Of a DNA stretch of 64,000 nt, positions 35,157 through 45,241 are shown one piece after another. Position 1 is the first letter of the stretch, and each line of letters opens with the position of its first letter. Source of the stretch: Candidatus Pullilachnospira intestinigallinarum. Lineage in GTDB: Bacteria > Bacillota > Clostridia > Lachnospirales > Lachnospiraceae. The notes under the pieces were generated by a model. The model was not told the origin of the DNA and did not search any database. It was given only the letters and a program-made list of their open reading frames with translations. The DNA lies in contig DVIN01000029.1 in the NCBI GenBank assembly GCA_018711275.1, positions 1 through 64,000 of the forward strand. Reading direction: 5' to 3'. A program made the translations under genes and the position numbers.

Positions 35157-35190
35157 AAGGCACGGTCTCAAAGGGCCGTGCCTTTCTTCT
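35157..35190 (+). terminator. Terminator of ybaK
   Basis: Stem AAGGCACGG (35157-35165) / CCGTGCCTT (35175-35183), 9-nt loop, followed by TCTTCT. It can also serve the convergent GH43 gene. Confidence 0.85.
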
Positions 35191-35213
35191 AACATTCATT
35201 TTATTTTTCTGAC

Positions 35214-36104
35214 CTACAGTTCAACCGGAAGTATTCTTCCATCTTCTCCAAATTTCAATTCCGCCATACAAATTTCACGGCAGTATCCTTCCATATTTCT
35301 GTATTTCTCCAGCGGCGTTCCAAAGCGGTGATATACAATAATATAACGATCCTCTCCGGGGACTTTCGCGATGGCATGATGGCCACAGCCCAGATACCCT
35401 TTCTCGGGGCATTTCTGAAGGATCGTATACTGAAAGGATACAGGTCCATACAGATTCCGGGAGATTCCGTAGTTCACATGATAATCTTCGCTCCTGGTAT
35501 CATTGCAGGACCAGGTGAAGTGATACAGATCCCCTCTTTTCAAGATTGTCATTGCCTCACAGAAATCAAAGGCTCCCTCAATATTCTTCATGGTTTCCGG
35601 AATAATATGCCGCATATCTTCTGTCAGCTGTGCAATGACCGGATGTCCGTTTCCGAAAACGATCCAATATGTTCCGTCTTCCTTAAAAATCGAAGGATCA
35701 ATGACCTGGCCGATTTTTATATTCCTTTCTTCCATCATCTCCATTGTCAGCATCGGCCAATTTTCCGCCTGAAACGGCCCTTCCGGCGCCTCTGACCAGG
35801 CTGTCCCTATGGCAGAAACTCCATCCGGACGTTTACCGCAGAAATAGAAATAATATTTGTCATCTCTCCGGGCAATACATGGCGCCCAGGCACTTCCCAC
35901 CGCCCAGGGTACCTCCTTGCCTGCCAGATCCAGAAGCCGTTCCCCTCTGGTAAAGGTTTCCAGATCTTCTGACACAAACACATAAAATTCCGTTCCTGAC
36001 CAGTCGCGGAACCCATCGGTGGTGGGATATATGTATGTCTTTCCACCAAAAAAAGCAATATCCGGATCCGCATACAGTCCTTCTATGATTTTTCCTTTCT
36101 TCAT
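35214..36104 (-). CDS. Glycoside hydrolase family 43 protein
   Basis: A 296-aa five-bladed beta-propeller hydrolase, probably an intracellular alpha-L-arabinofuranosidase or beta-xylosidase since no signal peptide is seen. The general-base Asp is in LYADPDIAFF, the pKa-modulating Asp in GQVIDPSIF, and the general acid Glu in DFCEAMTI. It lies 13 nt downstream of the GH78 gene and ends the carbohydrate operon. Substrate specificity is not decidable from sequence; neighbouring rhamnosidase suggests pectin side chains or a plant glycoside. Confidence 0.88.
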   Translation of the reverse strand: MKKGKIIEGLYADPDIAFFGGKTYIYPTTDGFRDWSGTEFYVFVSEDLETFTRGERLLDLAGKEVPWAVGSAWAPCIARRDDKYYFYFCGKRPDGVSAIGTAWSEAPEGPFQAENWPMLTMEMMEERNIKIGQVIDPSIFKEDGTYWIVFGNGHPVIAQLTEDMRHIIPETMKNIEGAFDFCEAMTILKRGDLYHFTWSCNDTRSEDYHVNYGISRNLYGPVSFQYTILQKCPEKGYLGCGHHAIAKVPGEDRYIIVYHRFGTPLEKYRNMEGYCREICMAELKFGEDGRILPVEL

Positions 36105-36117
36105 ATACCAATTCTCC

Positions 36118-38553
36118 TCAGACAGCTACTCTTTTTGCTTCAATGGCTGCCGGCAAATCTTCTTCCGGAATAATTTTCCCGTTCTCTTTATGCCAGCCCA
36201 GTACAATGATTCCCCATGGGGTTTTGATTTTCATCCTGGCATACGTCATCCCGTCCGGAATGTACGGGCAGATTTCCGCCAACGGCCTTCCCTGGCTGTC
36301 ACAGGAAAAATTTTTCAGTCCGCACAGTGCCTTAAAAAACCAGGCCCCCATTCCGCATAATGCCGGATGATTGTGTGAATTCATCTCATTATGTACCAGA
36401 TATTGCCATCTTTCCCAGATGGTGGTGGCTCCTTTTTCAATCATAAACCCGAAGGACGGATACTCTCTCCGGTTCATAAATTCCCAGGTAATATCATCCC
36501 TCCCAATCATCGACAGGCAGTCCGTCAGTGTCTTTGATGTGAGAATACCTGTGGGAAACTGCACGCTTCCCCTGGATTGCGTCAGCTGAAACAGCATTTC
36601 ACGAATGACTTTCTGTCTCCATTCCCCGGGGACAATTCCATAAGCAATGGCCATGGCACTGGGAGCCACCGCAAGCGTGTCGCATGTTCCGTAATAACCG
36701 GTTCCCAGCTGGTTATCCAGGCACTTTCCGTAAAATTTTTCATTAACTGCCCGGATCAGATTTTCTCTTCTCTCTTTGAGGATAGCAAGATACACCGCAT
36801 CTTCCATGACTTCCGCAAAAAGTATCATACTGTTATAAAAATCTACAAAAAACGCATTTGCGATCATCAGTTTATCCGCAAACTCAATGGCCAGCCAGTC
36901 ATTGTAAAAATCCTCCGGAATCAGCCCGTTCACCAAAGTGCTCTGCATATATTCCTCATAGGCCTTCAGAGCCTGATAATTCTCCCTTACCGCCTGCAGA
37001 TCTCCCGTATACTGATACAGATATCTAAGACAAAGATGATACCCGATTTTCCAGGTGAAGGTTTCCCTCTTCCATCCAGGAGCTCCCGCATAGGGCAGAG
37101 AACCGTCCTTTTCCTGGGTATCCCGGATATCTTGAAACCATTTCCTGTAAAACCGCTGCAGATCAAAATTCAGCACTGCGAACTCTGAGGAAACCCCGGC
37201 ATCCGCCATCCAGCCCTGTCGTTCGTCTCTCTGACAGCAGTCTGTGGGTACAGAAAAAAGATTTCCCCTGATTGTCCACATCATATTTTTATAAATCTGC
37301 TGAAACAGCGGATTGGAACATTCAAACTCCGCCGTTTCCTCATTATCTGAATGTACCTCTCTCCCGGTCACCTCTTCCTGTTTCAGCTGTGAAACTCCTG
37401 TAATCTCAGCATAACGGAATCCGTGATAGGTAAAAGAGGGTTCCCACCATTCTTCCCGTCCGCTGCAAATCAGGGTGTCCGTCACCTTTGCCGCACGCAT
37501 ATTCTCCACATTCAAACTTCCGTCCTCATAGAGCAGTTCTCCATAGCGGATTCTGACAGACGTTCCTTCTTTCTCCTTTGATTTTATTCTTATCCATCCG
37601 GTAAAATTCTGTCCGAAATCAACCAGAAAAGATTTCCCTTTCCGCCAGATTTTCACAGGCTGGATATCTGAGATCACCCGTATCGGAACAGTATAAGAAT
37701 AGCGGAGTATCCCCAGACTTTCCCTGCACCACACCGCCTGTTTCCATGTATGATCATCAAAGCCGGGTGCAGACCAGCCGCGCTGTTCCAGGCGGGCATC
37801 GTAAGTCTCACCGTCAAACACAGAAGAACACAGCACCGGTCCCCTGCTGCATTTCCATTGCAGATCTGTGCAGATATCCTCTCTCCTGCCGTTCGCATAT
37901 AGCAGAACGATCTGACAGATCGCCGCCAGCCGTCCCCTGTAAAATGCCTCGCTGTACACATCCTTTGCCCGCAGTTCATCATCCAGCGGCCAGTGTCCGG
38001 CCAGGGCAATTCCCACCGTATTGCGACCCTGTATCAGCTTTTCCGTGATATCCTGCGCCGTATATTCCACCGTCTTTTCATATACCGTATAGGAAGGAAA
38101 CAATACCCTGTCCGATATCTTTTCCCCATTGACAAAAGCCTCACAGTATCCCAGCCCGGTATAATAGATAACGGCTCTCTTCAGGCCTGCCGAAACCGTA
38201 AACTCCCTTCTCAGGAGATCGCCTCCGGTAATAAATCCGGCCATCCAACTGTCGGGATTCAGGAATCCGGTACTCCATTGGCCCTTCTGCTCCAAAACGT
38301 TTCCTTCCCGATCCCACAGTCTCACCACCGCACGGTAATTCTGATGCTCCCCGCAAATATCAGGAGTCTGAATCTGGTGGAAAAATCCGTTTCGGATACC
38401 GCTATCCCACAGAACTTCTCCCCGGCTCTCTGTCAGAACCTGAAATTTTTCCGGGACAAAATCTTTTTCCTTCTCTTCAAGCTCCCAAGAAATCCATGGC
38501 GCCTTTTTGTCTATTCCCGTGGGATTAAACATTCCCTCACAAAGGACTCTCAT
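36118..38553 (-). CDS. GH78 alpha-L-rhamnosidase
   Basis: An 811-aa enzyme releasing terminal alpha-L-rhamnose. Two beta-sandwich modules (about 1-340; Bac_rhamnosid N-terminal and DUF-type, with GYCEAFVNGEKI) precede an (alpha/alpha)6 barrel containing DCCQRDERQGWMADAGV, where the acidic residues of the family active site lie, and the later WERWQYLVHNEMNSHNH. No signal peptide, so intracellular. ATG 38553 is chosen behind AAAGGGGG; the frame is open 36 codons further into the yesN-like gene. The start overlaps that gene by 17 nt. Confidence 0.9.
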   Translation of the reverse strand: MRVLCEGMFNPTGIDKKAPWISWELEEKEKDFVPEKFQVLTESRGEVLWDSGIRNGFFHQIQTPDICGEHQNYRAVVRLWDREGNVLEQKGQWSTGFLNPDSWMAGFITGGDLLRREFTVSAGLKRAVIYYTGLGYCEAFVNGEKISDRVLFPSYTVYEKTVEYTAQDITEKLIQGRNTVGIALAGHWPLDDELRAKDVYSEAFYRGRLAAICQIVLLYANGRREDICTDLQWKCSRGPVLCSSVFDGETYDARLEQRGWSAPGFDDHTWKQAVWCRESLGILRYSYTVPIRVISDIQPVKIWRKGKSFLVDFGQNFTGWIRIKSKEKEGTSVRIRYGELLYEDGSLNVENMRAAKVTDTLICSGREEWWEPSFTYHGFRYAEITGVSQLKQEEVTGREVHSDNEETAEFECSNPLFQQIYKNMMWTIRGNLFSVPTDCCQRDERQGWMADAGVSSEFAVLNFDLQRFYRKWFQDIRDTQEKDGSLPYAGAPGWKRETFTWKIGYHLCLRYLYQYTGDLQAVRENYQALKAYEEYMQSTLVNGLIPEDFYNDWLAIEFADKLMIANAFFVDFYNSMILFAEVMEDAVYLAILKERRENLIRAVNEKFYGKCLDNQLGTGYYGTCDTLAVAPSAMAIAYGIVPGEWRQKVIREMLFQLTQSRGSVQFPTGILTSKTLTDCLSMIGRDDITWEFMNRREYPSFGFMIEKGATTIWERWQYLVHNEMNSHNHPALCGMGAWFFKALCGLKNFSCDSQGRPLAEICPYIPDGMTYARMKIKTPWGIIVLGWHKENGKIIPEEDLPAAIEAKRVAV

Positions 38554-40009
38554 CGTTCTTTTCCCCCTTTCCTTCTGCTGCCGCCCTTCTTCTGTATTCG
38601 CCCGGCGATATGCCGTCAAAATATTTGCTGAACACCCTGCTGAAATATGCCGCGTCCTCAAATCCCACCTGCCGTGCGATTTCCTCCACCTTTTCCCTGG
38701 TATTCAGAAGAAGATGTCCTGCCGTGCGCATACGAATCTCCAGCACATACTCGCTGTAATTCTTTCCGAACATTTTCTTAAACAGCCGGCTGACCTGATA
38801 TTTACTGATAAAGAAGTGTTTTGTCACAGCAGCCAGCGACAGATCTTTCTCATAATTTTCATCTATATACCGTTTAATTTTTTTCACAGTGTCCGTATCC
38901 GATAATGCTTTTTCCGGTGTAACATCACTGCGGATTGTAAGGATAAAACGGAAAAATGTATTTTTCAGGCTTACCACATCCTGGTATGTGAAATCCGCCG
39001 TAAGATCATTGCCTTTCAGACGTTGAAATGTCTCCACAAAATTTTTATTCATTCCAATCAGATAGCTGTAACAGAATTCACATACATACTGGGGATGTAC
39101 AGAATTAATCTGAAATCCCGCGAACAGTTTTTCCAGAGAGACTTTGATTTCCTGTACATTTCCTTTTTGTATCGCATCTGTCAGTCGGTCCGCCAGTGCG
39201 CCCTCCGGCTGTTTACCGGGGTAAACAAAAGTACCCGGGCGATAGATATTAACACCCATATTATAAAATCCCTGGGTCAACGCCTCCCGGGCCTCTTCCA
39301 ATACCGCCCGTAGCTGTTTCCGCTCATGGAACATCGTACTTACACCCACCGGACAGCTGGTCTGGTTTCTCAGAAACTCCACGTCCTGCATCCACTCTTT
39401 TTGTGACTTGCACCGGCACAGAAAGATCTGGAGTTCCTCCGTTGCGGCAGTACTTACAGAATCATTCCGCTCATTTATCTGCAGAGTTTCTCCTGCCCTG
39501 CTGCATACCGCAAAAAAGCCCTCCTCCGGTCTCAATAGAACCTGAAGAATTTTTTCAGTCTCCTCTTCCCATTTTTCCGTCTTCCATTTTCCCGCAAGAA
39601 AATCGAACTCCAAAGAACATAACCGGTGTACATATTCGCTCCGTATTTCTTCCATCAACCGAATCAGAGTGTTCTCCAGTTCCTCAATATCAATAGGCTT
39701 CAGCAGATAATCCTTTACACCGTATCCCATACATTGTCTGGCATATTCAAATTCGTTATAAGCGCTCAGAATAATGATTTTCCCCTGAAATTTCTTCTGT
39801 TTCAGGTGTTCCAGCACTTCCATTCCATCCATAACCGGCATACGGATATCCAGCAAAATCAGCTCCGGCTGATATTTTTCAGCCATATCTGCAGCCTGTC
39901 CGCCGTCCCTGGCATGAAGCACTTCTGTTATTCCGAGTTTTTCCGCAGAAAGCATTTTATCGAGGAACAGATGCACCGAGTTCTGATCATCCGCGATTAG
40001 TAATCTCAT
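38537..40009 (-). CDS. YesN-type AraC-family response regulator
   Basis: A 490-aa regulator. The receiver domain holds DD (7-8), phospho-acceptor Asp54 in LILLDIRMP and Lys in LLKPIDIEEL. A middle region of about 250 residues has no named motif. Two AraC helix-turn-helix units end the protein (LSLAAVTKHFFISKYQVSRLFKK and VEEIARQVGFEDAAYFSRVFSKY). ATG 40009 follows GAGGAG by 8 nt. It overlaps the kinase gene end by 23 nt and is expected to activate this glycan-uptake operon, as YesMN-type systems do. Confidence 0.92.
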   Translation of the reverse strand: MRLLIADDQNSVHLFLDKMLSAEKLGITEVLHARDGGQAADMAEKYQPELILLDIRMPVMDGMEVLEHLKQKKFQGKIIILSAYNEFEYARQCMGYGVKDYLLKPIDIEELENTLIRLMEEIRSEYVHRLCSLEFDFLAGKWKTEKWEEETEKILQVLLRPEEGFFAVCSRAGETLQINERNDSVSTAATEELQIFLCRCKSQKEWMQDVEFLRNQTSCPVGVSTMFHERKQLRAVLEEAREALTQGFYNMGVNIYRPGTFVYPGKQPEGALADRLTDAIQKGNVQEIKVSLEKLFAGFQINSVHPQYVCEFCYSYLIGMNKNFVETFQRLKGNDLTADFTYQDVVSLKNTFFRFILTIRSDVTPEKALSDTDTVKKIKRYIDENYEKDLSLAAVTKHFFISKYQVSRLFKKMFGKNYSEYVLEIRMRTAGHLLLNTREKVEEIARQVGFEDAAYFSRVFSKYFDGISPGEYRRRAAAEGKGEKNDESPL

Positions 40010-41825
40010 CACTTTTCTCCTCATATTCCGGCAGCTGATCCTGAGTAATTTCAGGAATTTCCAGATGGACCTCTGTTCCCTTTCCGTATTTACTTGTTAT
40101 CTGTACCCCATAAGCGTCTCCAAACAACACCTGAATCCTCTGATGTACATTCTTTACGCCAATCTCAGAGGAATCAATTTCAATCTCCTCCATCCCTTTT
40201 TTCACCACATCCAGGATTTCCTTTTTCATACCGATGCCATTGTCCCGAATTCGAAACACCAGTTTTCTATCTTCTTCCTTCACTGAAATTCTGATCACGG
40301 CATGATTGGGATTTTCTCCAAACGCATGCTTGATACAGTTTTCCACCAGCGGCTGCAGAAGAAGCTTGGGCATGAAATAATCCTGAACCTTTTCCTGAAT
40401 ATCATACTCTATCTGAAGCCGATCTTCGTACTTCATACGAAAGAGGTTCAGATAAGCCTGAATATAATTGAGTTCCTCTCTTACTCTTACCATGGAGGAT
40501 TTGTCATACAGGGAATAATTCAGCATCCGGCTCAGTGAGACAATCATATCGTTGGATTCCCGGACATTTCCACAGACAATCTCTGTCTGAAGAAGCTGCA
40601 GGGTATTCATCAGAAAATGCGGGTTGATTTGAGCCTGCAACGAATCAAGGCGGAATTTATTCAGCAGCAGCTGCGATTTCAAATCTTTTTTGATATAATC
40701 ATCCAGCCGCAAAATCACATCGTTAAACCGGTCGTGAATCAGGTTCATTTCATCATATTCATATATTTCCTCATTTACCTTGAGATGATTAAAATCGATA
40801 TTCTGAATACTGTTTACCAGAGAAGAAATGGGGCGGTGCAGAGATTTTGAAATTCTCAGCACGATCACTCCATTGGCCAGCAGGCAGATAATCAGGAGCA
40901 GACCGAACAGAAACCAGATCGGTGTCGTATGCGCATCGATGGAGGATACCGGAACTGTAGAAATCAGCTTCCATCCCATGTTCGTTGTCTGGAAATTAAT
41001 CATACTTTTCACGCCATCATATGGAGCCATAATGGTGCCGCTCTCTTCATCACTGATTTTCTCCCAGCTGTCTCTGTCCAGTTTCAGTTTTTCACCTGTC
41101 AGGTTTCCTTCATTCACAGACATGATGGTTCCGTCATCATCCACCAGGGCCAGCCGGTAATTGTTTTCATAGTTATTGGAATTCAAAATTTCCCCCACCT
41201 TGTCCACATTAAAATTATAAAACAGTGCTCCGATCACCTTCTGATCTTCATTGGTCAAAGCAAACGATATGGAGAAGGTTTCTCCTCCCAGCGCGGGCTG
41301 TGCCACCATCTCATTATAGTAATCCTGTTCATGAAGGCCGACCACATGAATGTACTGATTCTGATCTTCGTCATTTACAGCTTCCCGAAACCATTCCTGT
41401 TCCCAGTAATCATAATCTTTTTTCAGACGGTTTCCCGTCATATAGCTGTAGGAATACCCGTTGATTCCCACAACCATCATATCTGATATGATAGAAGATT
41501 CTGTCCTTTTCAGATACTTATTGATGAGACGGTTCATTTGCATGGTATCCACTCCATCCATAGACCGCTTTGCCAGCGCCGTGGTAACCTCTTCAAAGGA
41601 GCTGAACTGTACCATACTGCTGATGATGTTTTCATATATGCTGTCAAACCGGTATTTCATCTGCTCAGAAATGATCTCATTATAGCGCCGAACCTCCCTT
41701 TTCATGCTGTAGGAAAAACTGGTCATCATGGCTGCGCCAAACAGCACCAGCAGCAGCGTATTACAGATCAGGTACGTTCCCAGCATCCTGGAAAAAATAG
41801 AATGTCTCTCATTTCTCAGCCTCAT
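39987..41825 (-). CDS. YesM-type sensor histidine kinase
   Basis: A 612-aa membrane kinase. Helix about 13-35, an extracytoplasmic cache-like sensor (about 36-300), helix about 302-325, a HAMP segment, the His_kinase motif LQAQINPHFLMNTLQLL with phosphorylated His, and a HATPase with LVENCIKHAFG and RDNGIGM. Pairs with the YesN-type regulator by overlapping genes. It probably senses the sugar or the binding protein of the neighbouring importer. Confidence 0.93.
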   Translation of the reverse strand: MRLRNERHSIFSRMLGTYLICNTLLLVLFGAAMMTSFSYSMKREVRRYNEIISEQMKYRFDSIYENIISSMVQFSSFEEVTTALAKRSMDGVDTMQMNRLINKYLKRTESSIISDMMVVGINGYSYSYMTGNRLKKDYDYWEQEWFREAVNDEDQNQYIHVVGLHEQDYYNEMVAQPALGGETFSISFALTNEDQKVIGALFYNFNVDKVGEILNSNNYENNYRLALVDDDGTIMSVNEGNLTGEKLKLDRDSWEKISDEESGTIMAPYDGVKSMINFQTTNMGWKLISTVPVSSIDAHTTPIWFLFGLLLIICLLANGVIVLRISKSLHRPISSLVNSIQNIDFNHLKVNEEIYEYDEMNLIHDRFNDVILRLDDYIKKDLKSQLLLNKFRLDSLQAQINPHFLMNTLQLLQTEIVCGNVRESNDMIVSLSRMLNYSLYDKSSMVRVREELNYIQAYLNLFRMKYEDRLQIEYDIQEKVQDYFMPKLLLQPLVENCIKHAFGENPNHAVIRISVKEEDRKLVFRIRDNGIGMKKEILDVVKKGMEEIEIDSSEIGVKNVHQRIQVLFGDAYGVQITSKYGKGTEVHLEIPEITQDQLPEYEEKSDEITNRG

Positions 41826-41852
41826 GAATCCCGCCTCATTTCTTAAATTTTC

Positions 41853-42671
41853 TTATCCTTTCACCGCCCCGGCTGTCAGCCCTTTGATAATATGTTTCTG
41901 CATAAACAGATAAAATATTACGACAGGAAGAATGGAAACCACCGACATGGTCATGAATCTGGGCCAGTCTACGCTGAACTGTCCTTTTGCCCGGAAAATT
42001 TCCAGTACAATGGTTCCTTTGGATCTGGTATTAAGAAAGATATTGGGAGAAATGAAATCATTCCAGATCCACATGGTGTTAAAAATAATCGAAGTGGATG
42101 TAATTGGCTTCATCAGCGGAAAGATGATTTTAAAGAACACCATCGGTATGCTGCAGCCATCCACGATTGCCGATTCCTGAAGTTCTCTGGGTATTGTCCG
42201 CATATAACCCACTGCCAGAAAAACAGTCAGAGCCGATCCGTTGCAGTAAAAAAGAATCATTCCCGGTATACTGTCAATCAGGTGCAGCGTCTGCATAACT
42301 TCAAAAAGAGACAGCAGTATTGCCTGAAATGGCACCAGGAATCCTACCATTAAGTATATCATAAAAGCATTGTTCAGTTTGTTCTCAAAAAAAACAATGG
42401 GATATGCTGCCATTTCTCCAATAATCATAATTGCCAGTACCGAGCATACAGTAATGATAAACGTATTGAGAAACGCCCGGTAGATCTGAGGGTTGGATAA
42501 AATCTCCGCATAATTATCCAGATACAGGGAGGACGGGAATCCGGTGGGGTTAAAGGACATCTCCGTCATACTTTTAAAGGTATTTGTCACCATATAGAAG
42601 AATGGATAGAGAAATACCAGGCAGATGGGAACCAGCACAAAGTCCGATCCATAAATCCGTTTCTTTTTCAT
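41853..42671 (-). CDS. Carbohydrate ABC transporter permease (MalG type)
   Basis: A 272-aa CUT1-family permease with six helices. The EAA loop reads ELQESAIVDGCSIPMVFFKIIFPLMKP. Its start overlaps the stop of the MalF-type gene by 4 nt, so the two are coupled and form the membrane heterodimer. No ATPase gene is in this operon. Confidence 0.94.
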   Translation of the reverse strand: MKKKRIYGSDFVLVPICLVFLYPFFYMVTNTFKSMTEMSFNPTGFPSSLYLDNYAEILSNPQIYRAFLNTFIITVCSVLAIMIIGEMAAYPIVFFENKLNNAFMIYLMVGFLVPFQAILLSLFEVMQTLHLIDSIPGMILFYCNGSALTVFLAVGYMRTIPRELQESAIVDGCSIPMVFFKIIFPLMKPITSTSIIFNTMWIWNDFISPNIFLNTRSKGTIVLEIFRAKGQFSVDWPRFMTMSVVSILPVVIFYLFMQKHIIKGLTAGAVKG

Positions 42672-43558
42672 GTGATATCCACCTCTCTTTTCCTCATCGT
42701 CATAAACTGTACTCCGGCAATAATGGTTACCAGCAGGATAAAGATTGCTGCCAGGGCGGTAGACGGCCCATACTGTTTTTCTGACAGCCCCCTCTGAATA
42801 ATCATCTGGGTTACCGTATAGTTGGAATATCCCGGCCCTCCTTTATTTGAAAGAGCGTAGGGAAGATCATATACCTTTAGTCCATTTGTCAGAAGCAACA
42901 GGGTATTGACCGTCAGCCCAGGAGCCAGAAGAGGAATAGTAATATTCTTAAACTGCTGCCATTTACCAGCTCCGTCGATGGCCGCTGCCTCATAATACTC
43001 TCCCGGAATTGACTGCAGATAGGCCAGATACACAGTGGCGTGCCATCCGGTGCTGGTCCATACCGCCACCAGAATAATGGCTATTTTGGCTCCCCATTCC
43101 GTAGATGTCCATCCGATAGGACCAATGCCGAAATTAGCCAGAATAGAGTTCAGGGCGCCGGTCTGCATGGGGGACAAAATATAGCCCCAGATATATCCCA
43201 GCAAAAGCGCGCTGACAATAGAGGGAAAGAAAAAAACCGCCCGCTCTACAGTTTTCAGTCTGGTCTGTTTATCAAGCAGTACCGCCAGAGGTATAGCGAT
43301 AAGATTGATCAGCACCATGGTGCACAAGGTATAAAACAGCGTATTAAACAATGCATGACGCATCATTTCATCCTGGAACACGCTGATATAATTGCGAAAT
43401 CCCACAAAATTGTACTCTCTGGTCACCCCGTCAAAATCCGTCACACTGTAGGCTATGGTCTTAATCAGGGGAATTATGGTAAAAACAGTAAAAGCCATAA
43501 AAGCCGGCAGCAGGAAAATCTCATACTGCATTGCCTTTTTCAGTTTTCTTTTTCTCAT
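42668..43558 (-). CDS. Carbohydrate ABC transporter permease (MalF type)
   Basis: A 296-aa CUT1-family permease with six helices. The EAA loop is GEYYEAAAIDGAGKWQQFKNITIPLLAP. It partners the MalG-type permease. GAGGTG lies upstream of ATG, behind a hairpin that separates it from the binding-protein gene. Confidence 0.94.
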   Translation of the reverse strand: MRKRKLKKAMQYEIFLLPAFMAFTVFTIIPLIKTIAYSVTDFDGVTREYNFVGFRNYISVFQDEMMRHALFNTLFYTLCTMVLINLIAIPLAVLLDKQTRLKTVERAVFFFPSIVSALLLGYIWGYILSPMQTGALNSILANFGIGPIGWTSTEWGAKIAIILVAVWTSTGWHATVYLAYLQSIPGEYYEAAAIDGAGKWQQFKNITIPLLAPGLTVNTLLLLTNGLKVYDLPYALSNKGGPGYSNYTVTQMIIQRGLSEKQYGPSTALAAIFILLVTIIAGVQFMTMRKREVDIT

Positions 43559-43595
43559 TTTTATTCACCTCGGTGTTCTCTTGTTTCGGAAAGAA

Positions 43596-43650
43596 AACCG
43601 CCGCGTGAAGTATTGAGCTTATCGGCTCCACTCAGCCTCATGCGGCGGTT
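43596..43650 (-). terminator. Intra-operon hairpin behind the binding-protein gene
   Basis: Stem AACCGCCGC (43642-43650 on the minus strand) / GCGGCGGTT (43596-43604) followed by TTCTTTCC. It lies between the solute-binding protein and permease genes, a usual place for partial termination or mRNA protection that keeps binding protein in excess. Confidence 0.6.
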
Positions 43651-43671
43651 CTGTTCAGTTATTTTGATTAT

Positions 43672-45021
43672 TTACTCCTGACGTACTTCTGCCAGTTTCT
43701 CATCCATCCGTTTTCCTACTTCCGAAGGTTCAATAGACCCTGCCATACAATCCTGAAGACTCTGAATATAGGTCAGACGCAGAGACTCCGTGTACTGCTG
43801 CCAGTCAGCCATGGGAATATAGTATTTGCCATCCCTAACACCCTGTACGGCATCTGAAATTTGTTCCGGAAGATCCGGAGTATACCCTTCCGCAATTGTA
43901 AATCCGCCGTATCCTGTATACTGTGCTTCCAGTCCTTCCGGTGATGCACAATAATTCAGGAATGCTCTGGCCAGATCTTTATTTTCGCTGGCGGAGTTGA
44001 TGCACCATCCCACATTTACGGCGCCACAGTAATAAGCATCTTCCGTACCCGGAACCGGCATACATTTATAATTCAGATCCGGGTTGATGGAATTAATGGT
44101 ATTCACATTCCAGGAACCGGTAATCATCATAGCTGTCTGACCTGTGGCAAATGCGGTCACAATATCATCGCTGGTAGACCCCAGATAGTTGGGATCCAGA
44201 TAACCTTCATCAATCAGCTGGTGCCACATGGTGACCGGTTCTGTCCAGGTTTCCTCAAAAGTCTTCTCTCCCGCATAGATTTCCTCAACCACAGAAGGAT
44301 TCTCTGCTTTCACTTCTGACCCATACAGAGGAGCCGTAAAGTTCGCTGCCGCATCCTGCATATTGTCCATAATAGGAATAATACCCGCATCCTGCAGTTT
44401 CTGGCACGCTTCCAGAAGTCCGTCCCATGTGGTGGGGAATTCCGTAATTCCCGCCTGCTCAAACAGATCGATATTATAGAAAATTCCGCCGGCCCAGCAG
44501 TCTACCGCCAGCGCGTATGCTTTTCCATCCGCTCCGTAAGTTTCTTTCACAGTATCAGGAATTGTTCCGTCCGTCATATAACTTTCATTGGAAAGATCCT
44601 CACAGTAATTTCCTTTGATAAGATCCTCTCTGTTTTCCAGAGCCATACAGAAAATATCGGGGCCCGCGCCTGAATAAAGCATGGTGGAAAGCTTTTCCAC
44701 ATAATCCTGTACGGGCGGTGAATACTGCAGCTCAACGGTGATGTTTGGATACTTCTCTTTAAATCCGTCCAGAAGCGGCTGTGAATTCGTCTCGTTATAC
44801 CAGGAAAGAATTGTGAGAGTTCCTGACAAATCTTCACTGCTGTCTGCTTCTTCCGTTTCCGCTGTCGTCTCAGCCGTGTCCTCTGAGCTTTCCTCCTCCA
44901 CAGCGGTATCGGTATCAGATGCACTGTCCGTTCCCGCATCTGACCCTCCCGACCCGCAACCGGAAAGAGCAGAGACAACCATACCTGCCGATAATAATGC
45001 TGCCACAAATTTCTTTTTCAT
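43672..45021 (-). CDS. Extracellular sugar-binding lipoprotein
   Basis: A 449-aa solute-binding protein of family 1. The signal peptide MKKKFVAALLSAGMVVSALSGC ends in an LSGC lipobox, so the mature Cys is lipidated and the protein is tethered outside the membrane. A Asp/Ser/Glu-rich linker (about 25-60) precedes the binding domain starting LTILSWYNETNSQPLLDGFKEKYPNI. AAGGAGG decides between two adjacent ATG codons; 45021 is used. It is the first gene of the importer/YesMN/GH operon. Confidence 0.94.
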   Translation of the reverse strand: MKKKFVAALLSAGMVVSALSGCGSGGSDAGTDSASDTDTAVEEESSEDTAETTAETEEADSSEDLSGTLTILSWYNETNSQPLLDGFKEKYPNITVELQYSPPVQDYVEKLSTMLYSGAGPDIFCMALENREDLIKGNYCEDLSNESYMTDGTIPDTVKETYGADGKAYALAVDCWAGGIFYNIDLFEQAGITEFPTTWDGLLEACQKLQDAGIIPIMDNMQDAAANFTAPLYGSEVKAENPSVVEEIYAGEKTFEETWTEPVTMWHQLIDEGYLDPNYLGSTSDDIVTAFATGQTAMMITGSWNVNTINSINPDLNYKCMPVPGTEDAYYCGAVNVGWCINSASENKDLARAFLNYCASPEGLEAQYTGYGGFTIAEGYTPDLPEQISDAVQGVRDGKYYIPMADWQQYTESLRLTYIQSLQDCMAGSIEPSEVGKRMDEKLAEVRQE

Positions 45022-45182
45022 CATCTTACCTCCTTCTTGATGAACTTTGTAACTACATTTTATCGGATATTCAACAGATTTCCTATGGATTCTATTGCCA
45101 ATCATCTGCAATCTGTTGCACTTATTTGTGGATTCCGCTGTATATTCGGATTCTTTTTCTGTTTTTTCAAATTATTTCCACA

Positions 45183-45226
45183 AAGAAGAGGCCCAAAAAC
45201 CCCTCCCGGTCTTTTGGCCTCTTCTC
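45183..45226. repeat. Hairpin repeat, copy 1
   Basis: A 44-nt unit with arms AGAAGAGGCC (45184-45193) and GGCCTCTTCT (45216-45225) around a loop containing CTCCCGGTCTTTT. Copy 2 at 46599-46641 differs by about two substitutions and one indel, including in the loop. Each copy lies 9-17 nt past a minus-strand stop codon, so they may act as terminators. The pair brackets the DUF4869/ATP-binding cassette. Confidence 0.8.
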
Positions 45227-45241
45227 TTATCCAAAGCCCTC

